A stretch of DNA of 64,000 nucleotides from Prorocentrum cordatum (Eukaryota; Sar; Dinophyceae; Prorocentrales; Prorocentraceae): assembly GCA_963575745.1 (NCBI GenBank), contig CAUYUJ010014183.1, positions 62,001 through 126,000 on the forward strand. Reading direction: 5' to 3'. This document shows, piece after piece, positions 1-9,501 of this stretch. The notes under the pieces were generated by a model that was given only the letters and a program-made list of their open reading frames with translations, ran no database searches and had not been told where the DNA came from. Each line of letters starts with the position of its first letter. The first letter of the stretch is position 1. Position numbers and translations under genes: made by a program.

Positions 1-52
1 TCTGGGGGGAGCTCTGGGGGGGGGCTCTGGGGGAGAGCTCTGGGCTCTATAA
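1..52 (-). repeat. 13-bp minisatellite, G-strand copy
   Basis: G-rich strand of the AGAGCTCTCCCCC repeat seen repeatedly further right, here in the opposite orientation and cut by the window edge. Only three to four degenerate units are visible. Confidence 0.7.
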
Positions 53-62
53 ACGAACCCCC

Positions 63-545
63 TCCATCCTATGCAAAAAACACTATATCCTGATCATGCG
101 CATCGCATGTATCAGAAAACCATATTTTTTACAACACATTCTGCCCGGCCGGGATCGCGGGCCCGGTCGCGGGCCCGGAAGTGTACCGGAGCTTTGTGTT
201 GTAAAAAATACTATAACCTTAAAATCCTGCTCTTGCAAGATGTGGCCATGTTCATATTCCATTGCAAAACATACGACAAAGTGCACACGCGCGTCGCGGG
301 CGTGGAAGTGTACCAGAGCTTTCTCTTGCACAAAATATTATAATCTTAACATCCTGCTCCAGCAAGATGTGTGCATGTTCGTATTCTATTGTAAAAAATA
401 CGACCAAGTGCACACGCGCGTCGCGGGCGTGGAAGTGTACCGGAGCTTTCTCTTGTAAAATTACTATAATCTCAACATCCTGCTCTTGCGAGATGTGTCC
501 ATGTTCATATTCCATTGCAAAAAATCTGACAAAGTGCACACGCGC
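63..545. repeat. AT-richer degenerate repeat, about 127-bp unit
   Basis: Landmark ATCCTGCTC(T/C) followed by GCAAGATGTG recurs at 224, 351 and 477, giving a period of 126-127 bp. Each unit also carries CAAAGTGCACACGCGCG and a GGAAGTGTACC(G/A)GAGCTTT box. Related units recur near 22.7-23.2 kb and 26.7-27.06 kb. The short open frames here are repeat translations. Confidence 0.8.
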
Positions 546-631
546 GCGGCTGAGCCTTTGTCGCATGCATCCAGTGCTATCCTGTGGCAGTTCTCATCGC
601 GTGCTTCTCAGGGTTACTTTCTTGTGCTGTT

Positions 632-999
632 GACACGGTTCGGCGGACGCGCTTCGGTTGACACGGTTCGGTTGGCACGTTTCGGCTGACGCGGTTCTGT
701 CGACACGCTTTGGCTGAGAGTGTTCGTCTGACATGGTTTGACTGATGCTGTTCGGTTCGGTTCGGCTGATACGGTTCGGCTGACACGGTTTTGCAGAGTC
801 GGTTCTGATGACACGGTGCGGTTGGGACGGAGCGTCTGACACGGCATGGCTGACACGGCGCCAGTGACACGGTTGGGCTGAGACGGGTTGACACTGTGTG
901 GCTGACACGGTTCGGATGACACGGTTCGCCAGACGCGGTTCGGTAGACACTTGGCAGACACGGTTCGTCGGACACGCTTCGGCCCACACGGATCGGCTG
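632..999. repeat. 14-bp minisatellite GACACGGTTCGGCT
   Basis: About 25 degenerate copies of a 14-bp unit starting GACACGG. Some units are shortened to 10-11 bp or expanded. It occurs only here in the window. The minus-strand open frames over it (PNRVSRT-like peptides) are repeat translations. Confidence 0.85.
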
Positions 1000-1035
1000 G
1001 CGAGCGTGTGCTGGGTCGGCATTCGCGCCCGTCAG

Positions 1036-1159
1036 GGTATAACATGAGAGGAGAGATGATCTTTATGTGGGGGTGGAGATGCGGGGGGGATTGATAGCCA
1101 CCGCAGGTGGGTGCCAATGCAGGTAGGTATTCTTGGCCTTGCCCTGTTAGACCCTAAAC
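1036..1159 (+). other. cassette tail type VI, copy 1
   Basis: ATGATCTTTATGTGGGGG start, a G-box (GGGGGTGGAGATGCGGGGGG), a small CCACC-GCA-GGTGG stem at about 1097-1109, then CCCTGTTAGACCCTAAAC. The same block recurs at 4423, 9008, 26010, 26583 and 27612, always ending in a CCCTAAA tract. Function unknown. Confidence 0.75.
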
Positions 1160-1340
1160 TGCAGGCGCGGACCTGGGGGCGCGCACCGCCACGCCTGTAA
1201 GGATCTGCTAGTGAGAGCGAGCTGCAAGTCGAGCTCGCCGCGACCATAGGCCTGCCGGCCCGAGGCGGTGCTTCGCTTGCAAAATGATAACCCCTAACCC
1301 TCGGCCGGATGCTCGGAAATACCGCTCGGCTTTTCGCCCA
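1159..1340 (+). other. cassette head type A
   Basis: Conserved ~180-bp block beginning CTGCAGGCGCGGACCTGGGG directly after CCCTAAA. It contains GGATCTGCTAGTGAGAGCGA and ends with AAAATGATAACCCCTAACCC before the 13-bp array. Six near-identical copies start at 1159, 4557 (lacking the first few bases), 9878, 14024, 15251 and 16374. No ORF is shared convincingly. Role unknown. Confidence 0.8.
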
Positions 1341-1655
1341 GAGCTCTCCAGAGCTTTCCCCCAGAGCATTCCCCCAGAGCATTCCCCCAGAGCTCCCCCC
1401 CAGAGCTCCCCCCCAGAGCTCTCCCCTAGAGCTCTCCCCCAGAGCTCCCTCCAGAGCTCTCCCCCAGAGAGCTCTCCCCAGAGCTCTCCCCCAGAGCTCC
1501 CCCCCAGAGCTCTCCTCCAGAGCTCTCCCCCAGAGCTCTCCCCCAGAGCTCTCCCCCAGAGCTCTCCCCCAGAGCTCCCCCCCAGAGCGCTCCCCCAGAG
1601 CGCTCCCCCAGAGCTCTCCCCCAGAGCTCCCCCCCAGAGCTATCCCCAGAGCATC
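1340..1655. repeat. 13-bp minisatellite AGAGCTCTCCCCC
   Basis: About 24 copies of a 13-bp unit centred on the palindrome AGAGCTCT (a SacI site), separated by C runs. Because 13 is not a multiple of 3, each frame reads a 13-residue peptide repeat (ELSPRALPQSSPP or its shifts). This explains the long overlapping ORFs on both strands. Confidence 0.95.
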
Positions 1656-1925
1656 CTCGGGAGCCTCGTGCGCGGCCCGAAGCGCTCCCCGGAGAAGTCT
1701 CTGGCGCCTCGTGCGCGGCCCGAAGCACTAGCCAGAGGGTTCTCTCGGCGCTCGCGCGCTCAGAGCTCCCAGAGCATCGTTCCCACGGTGGTGAACCCAC
1801 CATATCCCCAAGACTCCTTTCCAGGCCGTGCGTGAGAGGTTTTCACGCGTTCGCAGACGCGTTCCCAGAGCGTAAATTCGAGATTCCAAACTCGATCCCG
1901 GGACTCGGGAGCCCGGAAGCCCGGA
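1656..1925 (+). other. spacer S1 between 13-bp and 8-bp arrays
   Basis: Non-tandem GC-rich stretch (landmarks GCCTCGTGCGCGGCCCGAAG, occurring twice, and CACGGTGGTGAACCCACC). It is repeated almost identically at 10398-10670 and partly at 17213-17440. No gene recognised. Confidence 0.7.
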
Positions 1926-2405
1926 AGCGCGTGAGCCCCTGAGGGTCGTGAGCCCGTGAGCGCGCGAGCCCGTGAGCACGTGAGCCCGTGGGCCCGTCAG
2001 CCCGTGAGTCTGTGAGTCCTTGAGCCCGGGCGCCCGTGAGCCCGGGAGCCCGTGAGCCCGTGAGCCCGTGAGCCCGTGAGCCCGTGAGCCCGTGAGCCCG
2101 TGAGTCCGCGAGTCCGTGAGCCCGGGGGCTCGGGGGCCGGGGAGTCCGGCAGCCCGGGGGCGCGCGAGCCCGCGAGGGTCGTGAGCACGTGAGCGCGTGA
2201 GCCCGTGAGCGCGTGAGCCCGTGAGCCAGCCCGCGAGCGCGTGAGCCCGCGAGTCCGTGAGCCCGTGAGCCCGTGACCCCGTGAGCCCGCGAGCCGGTGA
2301 GCCCGCGGGCCCGTGATCTCGTGAGCCCGTGACCCGTGAGCCGCTGAGCCTGTGAGTCCGTGAGTCCTTGAGCCCGTGAGTCCGTGATCCCGTGAGCTCG
2401 TGACG
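1925..2405. repeat. 8-bp minisatellite GAGCCCGT
   Basis: About 55-60 copies of an 8-bp unit with GAGTCCGT and GAGCGCGT variants. Copies of the array lie at 10675-10960 and 17640-17775. Minus-strand translation gives an 8-residue GSRAHGLT repeat, which is not evidence of a protein. Confidence 0.95.
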
Positions 2406-2434
2406 CCCCGGAGCTCTTCTCCTGAGCTCCTCTC

Positions 2435-2840
2435 CTAAGCCGACGCCCAGGAAGGCTCCAAACAGACACGCTTGAGACAGCAGCGGGGCGAAGCGACGCC
2501 CAGGGGAGCTCGAAACAGACACGCTTGAATCATCAGCGGCCCGCAGCGACACGCAGGGGAGCTCGAAACAGGCACGCCTGAGACATCAGCGGGCCGAAGC
2601 GACACCCAAAGTAGTTCCAAACATACGCGCGGGGAAGCTCGGAACAGACACGCTTGAGACAGCAGCGGGCCGAAGCGACACCTATGGGAGCTCAAATCAG
2701 ACACGCTTTAGACAGCAGCTGGCCGAAGCAGCGCCCAGGGGAGCTCGAAACAGACACGCTTGAGACAGCAGCGGGCCGCGCGCACACCCAGGAGAGCTCG
2801 AAAAAGACACGCTAGAGACAGCAGCAGGCTGAAGCGACAC
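2435..2840. repeat. 53-bp tandem repeat
   Basis: Seven to eight copies of a unit containing AGACACGCTTGAGACAGCAG then CGGGCCGAAGCGACACCCAG and GGGAGCTCGAAAC. Adjacent units align over 53 bp with point changes and a few short deletions. Found only in this cassette. Confidence 0.85.
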
Positions 2841-2849
2841 TTCGCCGCG

Positions 2850-3395
2850 GGCAGCGCCGTCCAGGAGCGCGACATTGAAGCCTGTGTGCGCCTGGCGGTG
2901 CCGTCCAGGAGCGCGAAATTAAAGCCTGTGTGCGCCCGGCGGTGCAGCGCGGAGATGCCATCCGAGCGCTTGGGCGCTCTTCCTGTGCCATGCGATAGCC
3001 CTCGGGCTACCTGAAGCGCCCTGTCGTGTCTTGAAGAGCACGCAGGCGCGCGGAGGTGTCATCTGAGCGCGGAAGTCCCATCCGAGCGCGTGCGGCGCTC
3101 TTTCGATGCCATGCTGTAGCCGTCGGGCTACTTAAACCGCCCTGCCGTGCCTTGCAGGGCACGCAGGCGCGCGGAAGTGCCATCCGAGCGCTTTCGGTGC
3201 TCTTCCGATGCCATGCTGTAGCTTTCGGGCTACTGAAACCGCCTGCCGTGCTCTGAAGGGCACGCAGGCGCGCGGAAGTGCCCTCCGAGCGCTTTCGGCG
3301 CTCTTCCGATGCCGTGCTGTAGCCTTCGGGCTACTTGAACCGCCCTGACGTGCCTTGAAGAACACGCAGGCGAGCGGAAGTGCCATCCGAGCGCT
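2850..3395. repeat. ~102-bp tandem repeat
   Basis: Four to five units marked by CGCAGGCGCGCGGAAGTG (about 3030, 3161, 3263, 3366), each with GAGCGCTTTCGGCGCTCTTC and TGTAGCCTTCGGGCTACTTG. The spacing of later units is 102-103 bp. CGGCGCTCTTCCGATGCC and AGCCTTCGGGCT form small internal stems. No gene seen. Confidence 0.85.
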
Positions 3396-3450
3396 GTCAC
3401 ATCTGTTTCTGGGACGCACATCACTCACTCAGGCTGACGCCAGCACTCCT

Positions 3451-3623
3451 TCCCCCCTTGATAGGGGGGAGCGTGGGGGGTAGATCCCTAAACCCTAAAA
3501 GCAATGACTCTGGGTGGATGGGGTGGGACAGAACGCATCCATCCATCCCCCCCTACCCCCTGAGGAGGGGGGGATAGGATGGTTCTGCGCAGAAGCCCTA
3601 AACCCTAAACCCTAAACCCTAAA
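3451..3623 (+). other. cassette tail type I, copy 1 (G-box double hairpin)
   Basis: Hairpin 1 TCCCCCCTTGATAGGGGGGA (3451-3470), CCCTAAACCCTAAA, G-box CTGGGTGGATGGGGTGGGA (about 3509-3527), hairpin 2 (about 3536-3582, arms CCATCCCCCCC / GGGGGGGATAGG), then four CCCTAAA units. Further tail I copies: 5421, 11480, 15078, 16203, 17831. Candidate structured RNA or mobile-element end; function unknown. Confidence 0.8.
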
Positions 3624-3625
3624 TC

Positions 3626-4045
3626 TCTAATCTCGATTGTTAACTTGAAAGCCCAAACCCTCATGCGTTTCGATTTCCGTTCGAACTCCTGGATCGAGCC
3701 TGCTATGCGGATCTTCACGGGCCCCTCCACAATCCTATGCAAAACATACTATAAACTGATCATGCGTGTTCCCTGGCGCGCCCCTGGATCGAGCCTGCTA
3801 TGGGGATCTTTACGTCCCCCTACGCAGACCACCCGCAATCCTATGCAAAACATACTATAAACTGATCATGCGTGCTCCCAGGCGCGCCCCTTGATCGAGC
3901 CTGCTATGGGGATCTTTACGTCCCGCTACGTAAACCACCACAATCCTGATCATGCGTGCTCCCAGGCGCACCCCTTGATCGAGCCTGCTATGGGGACCTT
4001 TACGTCCCGCTATGTAAACCACCACAATGCTATGCAAAGCACGTT
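3626..4045. repeat. AT-richer ~100-bp dispersed repeat
   Basis: Four units marked by GATCGAGCCTGCTATG (about 3693, 3791, 3892, 3978) with ATCCTATGCAAAACATACTA and TGATCATGCGTG boxes. Spacing varies from 86 to 101 bp. The same family lies at 26215-26582. Confidence 0.8.
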
Positions 4046-4212
4046 GAGGTCGGGCGAACCCTCGAGTGCGCCCGACCCGACCCGGCCCGCCCGTCAGGGT
4101 TCGCGCGTGTCAAGTGTACACGCGCCATACTTTCATGTCCCGCCCGCCCGACCCGACCCGCCCGTTAGGGTCCGCCCGACCCGACCCGACCCGCCCGTTA
4201 GGGTCCGCCCGC
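4046..4212. repeat. CCCGACCC / CCCGTTAGGG repeat
   Basis: Short runs of CCCGACCCGACCCGCCCG alternate with GTTAGGG or GTCAGGG, and there is one inverted repeat GCGTGT...ACACGC. Copies lie at 8515-8810, 25490-26012 and 27245-27410. It contains TTAGGG in the strand opposite to the CCCTAAA tracts. Confidence 0.8.
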
Positions 4213-4420
4213 CCGACTGCTTCGCTTTGCTATGCTCTGCTGTGCTACACTATAGGTTTCCCACTGTGTGGGGAACCTATGCTTTGCCATGCTCTGCTAT
4301 GTTCTGCTATGCTATGCAATGCCATGCTACACTATATGTGTTTTTGGGGGAACCTATGCTTTGCCATGCTTTGCTAAGCAATGCTATACCATGCTATGCT
4401 ATGCTACAGCCACGCTATGA
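4213..4420. repeat. TATGC-rich simple repeat
   Basis: Degenerate GCTATGCTATGC/GCTTTGC repeats with TTTGGGGGAACCTATGC. They follow the CCCGACCC repeat and precede tail VI. The same order is seen at 8813-9005 and 27418-27605, so the three blocks move or duplicate together. Confidence 0.8.
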
Positions 4421-4422
4421 CA

Positions 4423-4557
4423 TGATAGAAGATATGATCTTTATGGGGGGGTGGGGATGCGGGTGGGAATGATGGCGACCGCAGGTGGGTTCCGTTGAAG
4501 GTAGTAATCGTGGCCTTGCCCTGTTAGACCCTAAGCCCTAAACCCTAAGCCCTAAAC
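4423..4557 (+). other. cassette tail type VI, copy 2
   Basis: ATGATCTTTATGGGGGGGTG, G-box GATGCGGGTGGGAATGATGG, GTTAGA, then CCCTAAG/CCCTAAA units (4528-4557). Two units are CCCTAAG, so the telomere tract is degenerating. Confidence 0.75.
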
Positions 4558-4721
4558 TGACCTGGGGGCGCGCACCGCCACGCCTGTAAGGATCTGCTAG
4601 TGAGAGCGAGCTGCAAGTCGAGCTCACTGCGACCATAGGCCTGCCGGCCCGAGGCGGTGCTTCGCTTGCAAAATGATAACCCCTAACCCTCAGCCGGATG
4701 CTCAGAAATGCCGCTCGGCTT

Positions 4722-4965
4722 CTCCCCCAGAGCTCTCCCCCAGAGCTCTCCCCCAGAGCTCTCCCCCAGAGCTCTCCCCCAGAGCTCTCCCCCAGAGCTC
4801 TCCCCCAGAGCTCTCCCCAGAGCTCTCCCCCAGAGCTCTCCCCCAGAGCTCTCCCCCGGAGCTCTCCCCCAGAGCTCTCCCCCAGAGCTCTCCCAGAGCT
4901 CCGTCCCAGAGCTCCGTCCCAGAGCTCTCCCCCAGAGCTCTCCCCCAGAGCTCTCCCCCAGAGCG
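4722..4965. repeat. 13-bp minisatellite AGAGCTCTCCCCC
   Basis: Very homogeneous array of about 19 units, with two 12-bp units (CCCC instead of CCCCC) that shift the phase. Palindromic AGAGCTCT core. Confidence 0.95.
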
Positions 4966-5340
4966 CCGATGCTCCCTGTCATTCCTGGCATGCACATCCC
5001 GCAGCGCTCGCGCGCGTCGCAGAGCCGACGTCCGCCGACCCCACGAACAACGGCGCCCCCGCGAACTCTCGGCAAGGCGCAGTTGCGCCCTCTTCCGCGG
5101 GCTTGCACCAGGAACGCGGAAGCTCGCGGTCGAGGGGGGCTTCCGCGCGGGAGTGGCCGCCGCGCCGCGCCGAGTCCGCGAGCGAGAAAGCCCGTCGGAC
5201 TCCACGCGCGGCGCGGCGCCCACTGCCGCGCGGAAACCCAGGGGGCCACGTCCAGCCTCCACGCGGCGGCCCCTGGGGAAGGCTACGCGGGCGACTCTGC
5301 ACCCGCAAGGGTCGCGGTCGCGCGCGTAACTTTCGCGAAG
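4966..5340 (+). other. spacer S2, GC-rich
   Basis: Non-tandem block beginning CGATGCTCCCTGTCATTCCTG, repeated almost identically at 11027-11395; its last part is also at 17420-17625. Open frames in several phases (MLPVIPGMHIPQ in one) differ between copies only by rare substitutions, so coding cannot be judged. No family recognised. Confidence 0.6.
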
Positions 5341-5420
5341 GACGACTCTCGAATCGCGCTAATGCTGACATATCTGTTTCTGGGACGCACATCACTCACT
5401 CAGGCTGACGCCAGCACTCC

Positions 5421-5597
5421 TTCCCCCCTTGATAGGGGGGAGCGTGGGAGGTAGATCCCTAAACCCTAAAAGCAATGACTCTGGGTGGATGGGGTGGGAC
5501 AGAACGCATCCATCCATCCCCCCCTACCTCCTGAGGAGGGGGGGATAGGATGGTTCTGCGCAGAAGCCCTAAACCCTAAACCCTAAACCCTAAACCC
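5421..5597 (+). other. cassette tail type I, copy 2
   Basis: Hairpin 1 (5421-5440), CCCTAAACCCTAAA, G-box (about 5480-5500), hairpin 2 with inner stem CCTCC-TGA-GGAGG, then four CCCTAAA units. Preceded by ACATCACTCACTCAGGCTGA as in all tail I copies. Confidence 0.8.
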
Positions 5598-5760
5598 TGC
5601 AAGCCACGGGCGGTGCATCGTCAGAAGCCCGTGGCGCCTGGCCGAGCGATCAGCGAGTCCGCCCATGCGCGCACGCCGCACCGACGAAGCGCGTAGCGCT
5701 GAGGAGGATGCGCTCCCCCGCGGGGATGCCTCGTGAGTTCTGAGAGATGAATAGAACCCT
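5598..5760 (+). other. cassette head type B
   Basis: Begins with a perfect 9-bp inverted repeat GCCACGGGC ... GCCCGTGGC (5601-5633) directly after the CCCTAAA tract, and ends AGATGAATAGAACCCTTAACCC. Copies at 11675 and 18005 keep the stem although the 14-18-bp loop differs. Head B is always followed by the 10-bp array. Confidence 0.8.
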
Positions 5761-5924
5761 TAACCCTAGGCCCAGCCAAAGGCTTCGCTGCGATTGGTCC
5801 CATCCCCTGGGGCTCCAAACCTATGAAAATACAGCATGCGGCGCCCTTTCGGCCGTCCGTGGGGCCGCAAACCATATGAAAATACAGCATGCGGCGTCCT
5901 TTCGGCTGGCGCACGCTCCAAGTG

Positions 5925-6480
5925 CTCCCAAGCGCTCCCAGGCGCTCCCAGGCGCTCCCAAGCGTTCCCAAGCGCTCCCAGGCGCTCCCAAGCGCCCCAA
6001 GCGCTCCCAGGCGCTCCCAGGCGCTCCCAAGCGTTCCCAAGCGCTCCCCAGCGCCCCCAGCGTTCCCAGGCGCTCCCAAGCGCTCCCCGGCGCTTTCGGC
6101 ACGCTCCCAAGCGCTCCCAAGGCTCCCAGGCGCATGGCGCTCCCAGGCGCTCTCAGGCGCTCCCGGCACGCTCCCAGGCGCTCCCAGGCGCTCCCTGGCG
6201 CTCCCAAGCGCTCCCAGGTACTCCCAAGCGCTCCCTGCACGCTCCCAAACGCTCCCAGCCTGCTCAGGCGCTCCCTGCGCGCTCCCACGCGCTCCCTGGC
6301 GCCTCCGAGCGTTCCGGGGCGCTCCGAAGCACTCCCAGGCGCTCCGGCGCGCTCCCAGGCGCTCCCGGCACGCTCCCAGCACGCTCCCAAGCGCTCCCAG
6401 GCGTTCCCATGCGCTCCCAAGCGCTCCCAAGCTTCACAGGTGGTCCCAAGCGCTCCCCGGCGTTCCCAAGCGCGCTTCAG
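5925..6480. repeat. 10-bp minisatellite GCGCTCCCAG
   Basis: About 55 units of GCGCTCCCA(G/A) with GCGTTCCCAG and GGCACGCTCC variants. Translations give the decapeptide APRRSQALPG on plus and GSAWERLGAP on minus in every frame. Orientation is reversed in the type C cassettes (8345-8464, 9400-9640) and at 27757-27845. Confidence 0.95.
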
Positions 6481-6584
6481 AAGTCCAAGCGGTCCCATGG
6501 CGCTCCCTAGCGTTTTCATGCATTCGCAAGCACTCGGCAGCGCTCCCTGGCGGCGCTTCCCGGCGCTTCCCCGCAATGCAGGCG

Positions 6585-7260
6585 CTGCCGCAGCCATGCG
6601 CGCGCATCGTAGCGAGTGGGTGCCAGACCCACCCCCTCGCGCTCCCTCTCCAGCCATGCGACATTCGCGCCGAAGGCGGCTGCGTCGACAATGCAATCGC
6701 TTCAGCGGGGGCGACGCCAACGGTCCTGCCCAATGGACAACCCACGGCCCGCACTCGCGGTGCACTCTGCGTGTCCTGTCACGCTCCCAGACGCTCCCAC
6801 GTGCTTCCATCCTGGGGAAACCTCGAGGCGCTCTCTCAGCGCTCCCAGAGAGCTCTCCCAAGGCATTCCAAGAGGTCTGCCATGGAGGTGCTGCAGCAGC
6901 CATGCACGCGCATCGTAGCGAGGGGGTGCCAGACCCACCCCCTCGCGCTCCCCCTTCCAGCCATGCGAAATTCGCGCCGAAGGCGGCTGCGTCGACAATG
7001 CAATCGCTTCAGCGGGGGCGACGCCAACGGTCAAGCCCAACGGGCAATTCACGGCTCGCGCTCGCGGTGCACTCTGCGTGTCCTGTCGCGCTCCCAGACG
7101 CTCCCACGTGCTTCCATCCTGGGGAAAGGTCGAGGCGCTCCCCCAGCGCTCCCAGAGAGCTCCCCCAAGGCATTCCAGGGGGTCTGCCATGGACGTGCTG
7201 CCGCAGCCATGCGCGCGCATCGTAGCGAGGGGGTGCCAGACCCACCCCCTCGCGCTCCTC
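6585..7260 (+). repeat. 306-bp repeat, three units, each with hairpin H
   Basis: Hairpin H (GCGAGGGGGTG, loop CCAGACC, CACCCCCTCGC) lies at 6612, 6917 and 7225, a 305-308-bp spacing. Each unit also carries GCGCGCATCGT and, in the first two, CAATCGCTTCAGCGGGGGCG. The first copy has one mismatch (GCGAGTGGGTG). H also occurs at 12528, 12834, 13138, 19174, 21489 and 22187. Confidence 0.85.
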
Positions 7261-7299
7261 CTCCCGCCTTCCGAAGCTCGCGTCGACAGCGTCTGCGTC

Positions 7300-7900
7300 G
7301 ATGATTGCAATCGCTTCAGCGGGGGCGACCTCAAAGCAAAACCCAAAGCCGCGGGCGAATACAACTGCCGCGCGCGTCGCCTTCAGCGAGGAGCCCGACG
7401 GCGCGGCTACTCGCTCGAGGCCCACGGGGGCCCATGGGATTGCCGCGCCAGCGCCCTCGCAGTGCTGCTTTCCAACGCCGAAGGCAAATGCGGACCTCCG
7501 TGGATGTGCTGCGCCAGCAGCAGCCGTCTACGACGGCGGCTGCAAGGGCAGCCAGGGCAACGGCAAAAGCCAAGGGCCTACTGGAACCAGGGGCAATGCT
7601 GCGTCTGCGACATGCCAACGCCGTAATTCAAAACCTTATGCGGCGACGCCTGGCCTTGAGGCCTCTCCTGCGCCTTCTGATTGCAATGAACACCCGCAGG
7701 AGAAGAATCCGTCCTTCGGCAAAGCCATGCGCCAACTGGGAGCCAGCCGAATGCAGCTAAACCCACGGCAAAGATTGCTGGCCATGCGACGACGCTGGCT
7801 CCTGCGCCTGCGCAAAGCGCTTTGCGCGCGTACCAAGAACGCAATGCCAAAACCGCGTCGTCGTGCTCCCCGCTTAATATTCGCATTCGCACACAACACG
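7300..7900 (+). other. GC-rich non-tandem region of B-II cassette
   Basis: Shared with 13212-13812 and partly with 19255-19850. Several frames are open in both copies, but no residues or motifs identify a protein. In the 19.4-kb copy GCCAGCGGCAGCCCAACGGC occurs twice. I see no supported gene. Confidence 0.5.
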
Positions 7901-7903
7901 AAA

Positions 7904-8084
7904 GCCCCCCTTGATAGGGGGGTTGGGGGGAGAAACCCTAAACCCTAAAGGGCTTTACTGTGGGTGGTCTGGGGCGGGAGTGCAAGTTCATAGCGCGCGC
8001 GGCTTGGGCAGCGATCTCCCCCAACAACCTTGATGTGGGGGGGATCGCAGCCAGCGCGCGCGTGCGCCAATGCAGGCCCTAAAT
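7904..8084 (+). other. cassette tail type II, copy 1
   Basis: Hairpin 1 CCCCCCTTGATAGGGGGG (7905-7922), CCCTAAACCCTAAAGGGC, G-box GTGGGTGGTCTGGGGCGGGA (about 7960-7979), hairpin 2 with arms of about 30 nt (GCGCGCGCGGC ... GCGATC / GGGGGGATCGC ... GCGCGCG, 7992-8061), then a single CCCTAAA. Confidence 0.8.
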
Positions 8085-8410
8085 TCCCAAGCACCTCGTT
8101 GTGCTTCTGCCCACCCCACCGCGCATCACCGTCGCCGTCTACGAGAGACAGGGCATCTCTGAAATACTTCAGCGGGTTGTCAGACTGGGTCGCCCATGCA
8201 GCCGTAGGCTGCCCCGTGGGAGTCGCGATTCAAAGATAAACTCTTCCTGATCCTCGAAGAGTACAACACCCTAAACCCGGGGACCTTTCGTCCTCTGGTG
8301 GGGTTCCTACTTCTCCGACACGTAAAAACACGTGTGGGCCGCCGCTCTACGCGCCTCTGGGCGCTCTTGGGAGCGCCGGGGAGCGCCTGGGAGCGTCTGG
8401 GAACGCTTGG

Positions 8411-8446
<36 letters not shown>

Positions 8447-9142
8447 GCCGGGAGCGCTTGGGATGTAAACCACCACAATCCTATGCAAAGCACGTTGAGG
8501 TCGGGCGAACCCTCGAGTGCGCCCGACCCGACCCGACCTGCTTGTTACGGTTCACGCGTGTCAAGTGTACACGCACCATACTTTCATGTCCCGCCCGCCC
8601 GACCCGACCCGCCCGTTAGGGTCCACCCGACCCGACCCGACTCGTCCGTTCGGGTCCGCCCGCCCGACCCGACCCGACCCGCCCGTCAGGGTTCACGCGT
8701 GTCAAGTGTACACGCACCATACTTTAATGTCCCGCCCGCCCGACCCGACACGCCCGTTAGGGTCCGCCCGACCCGACCCGACCCGCCCGTTAGGGTCCGC
8801 CCGCCCGACTGCTTCGCTTTGCTATGCTCTGCTATGCTACACTATAGGTTTCCCACTTTGTGGGGAGACTATGCTTTGCCATGCTCTGCTATGTTGTGCT
8901 ATGCTACGCAATGCCATGCTGCACTATATGTGTTTTGGGGGAACCTATGCTTTGCCATGCTTTGCTAAGCAATGCTATACCATGCTATGCTATGCTACAG
9001 CCACGCTATGACATGATAGAAGATATGATCTTTATGGGGGGGGTGGAGATGCGGGTGGGAATGATGGCGACCGCAGGTGGGTTCCGTTGAAGGTTGTAAT
9101 CGTGGCATTGCCCTGTTAGACCCTAAACCCTAAACCCTAAAT
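8084..9142 (+). repeat. telomere-bounded cassette, type C-VI
   Basis: Head C (AATTCCCAAGCACCTCGTTG, 8084-8340, ending with inverted repeat ACACGT...ACGTGT), 10-bp array in reverse orientation (8345-8464), fragment of the 3.6-kb AT repeat, CCCGACCC repeat (8515-8810), TATGC repeat (8813-9005), tail VI. Head C recurs at 9142. Confidence 0.7.
9008..9142 (+). other. cassette tail type VI, copy 3
   Basis: ATGATCTTTATGGGGGGGGT, G-box GATGCGGGTGGGAATGATGG, GTTAGA and three CCCTAAA units. The tract leads directly into a second head C. Confidence 0.75.
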
Positions 9143-9456
9143 TCCCAAGCACCTCGTTGTGCTTCTGCCCACCCCACCGCGCATCACCGTCGCCGTCTAC
9201 GAGAGACAGGGCATCTCTGAGAAGCGTCAGCTGGTTGCCAGACTGGGTCGCCCATGCAGCCGTAGGCTGCCCCCTGGGAGTCGCGATTCAAAGATAAACT
9301 TCCCCTTGATCCTCGAAGAATACAACACCCTAAACCCAGAGACTTTTGACTTGGAATTCCCCCCTATGCTTCTCCGACACGTAAAAACACGTGTGGAGCG
9401 CTCCGAGCGCCTCTGGGCGCATGTGGGAGCGCCTGGGAGCGCCTGGGAGCGTCTGG

Positions 9457-9501
<45 letters not shown>

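Larger units (their letters stand above)
1159..3623 (+). repeat. telomere-bounded cassette, type A-I, copy 1
   Basis: Head A (1159-1340), 13-bp array (1340-1655), spacer (1656-1925), 8-bp array (1925-2405), 53-bp array (2435-2840), ~102-bp array (2850-3395) and tail I (3451-3623). It runs from one CCCTAAA tract to the next. This is the most elaborate A-I copy and the only one carrying the 53-bp and 102-bp arrays. Other A-I copies start at 4557, 9878, 14024, 15251 and 16374. Confidence 0.75.
4557..5597 (+). repeat. telomere-bounded cassette, type A-I, copy 2
   Basis: Head A lacking its first bases (4557-4720), 13-bp array (4722-4965, 19-20 units), spacer S2 (4966-5340), tail I. No 8-bp array. 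It directly abuts a B-II cassette. Confidence 0.75.
5598..8084 (+). repeat. telomere-bounded cassette, type B-II, copy 1
   Basis: Head B (5598-5760), 10-bp array (5925-6480), three 306-bp units each with the H hairpin (about 6585-7260), unique GC-rich tail region (7300-7900), tail II (7904-8084). Duplicated at 11675-14024 with over 90% similarity by eye, and more distantly at 18005-20037. Confidence 0.75.

Noticed and set aside
4213-4420. tRNA or snRNA gene in the TATGC repeat
   Set aside because: No cloverleaf, box A/B or snRNA signatures; simple-repeat composition explains the short stems.
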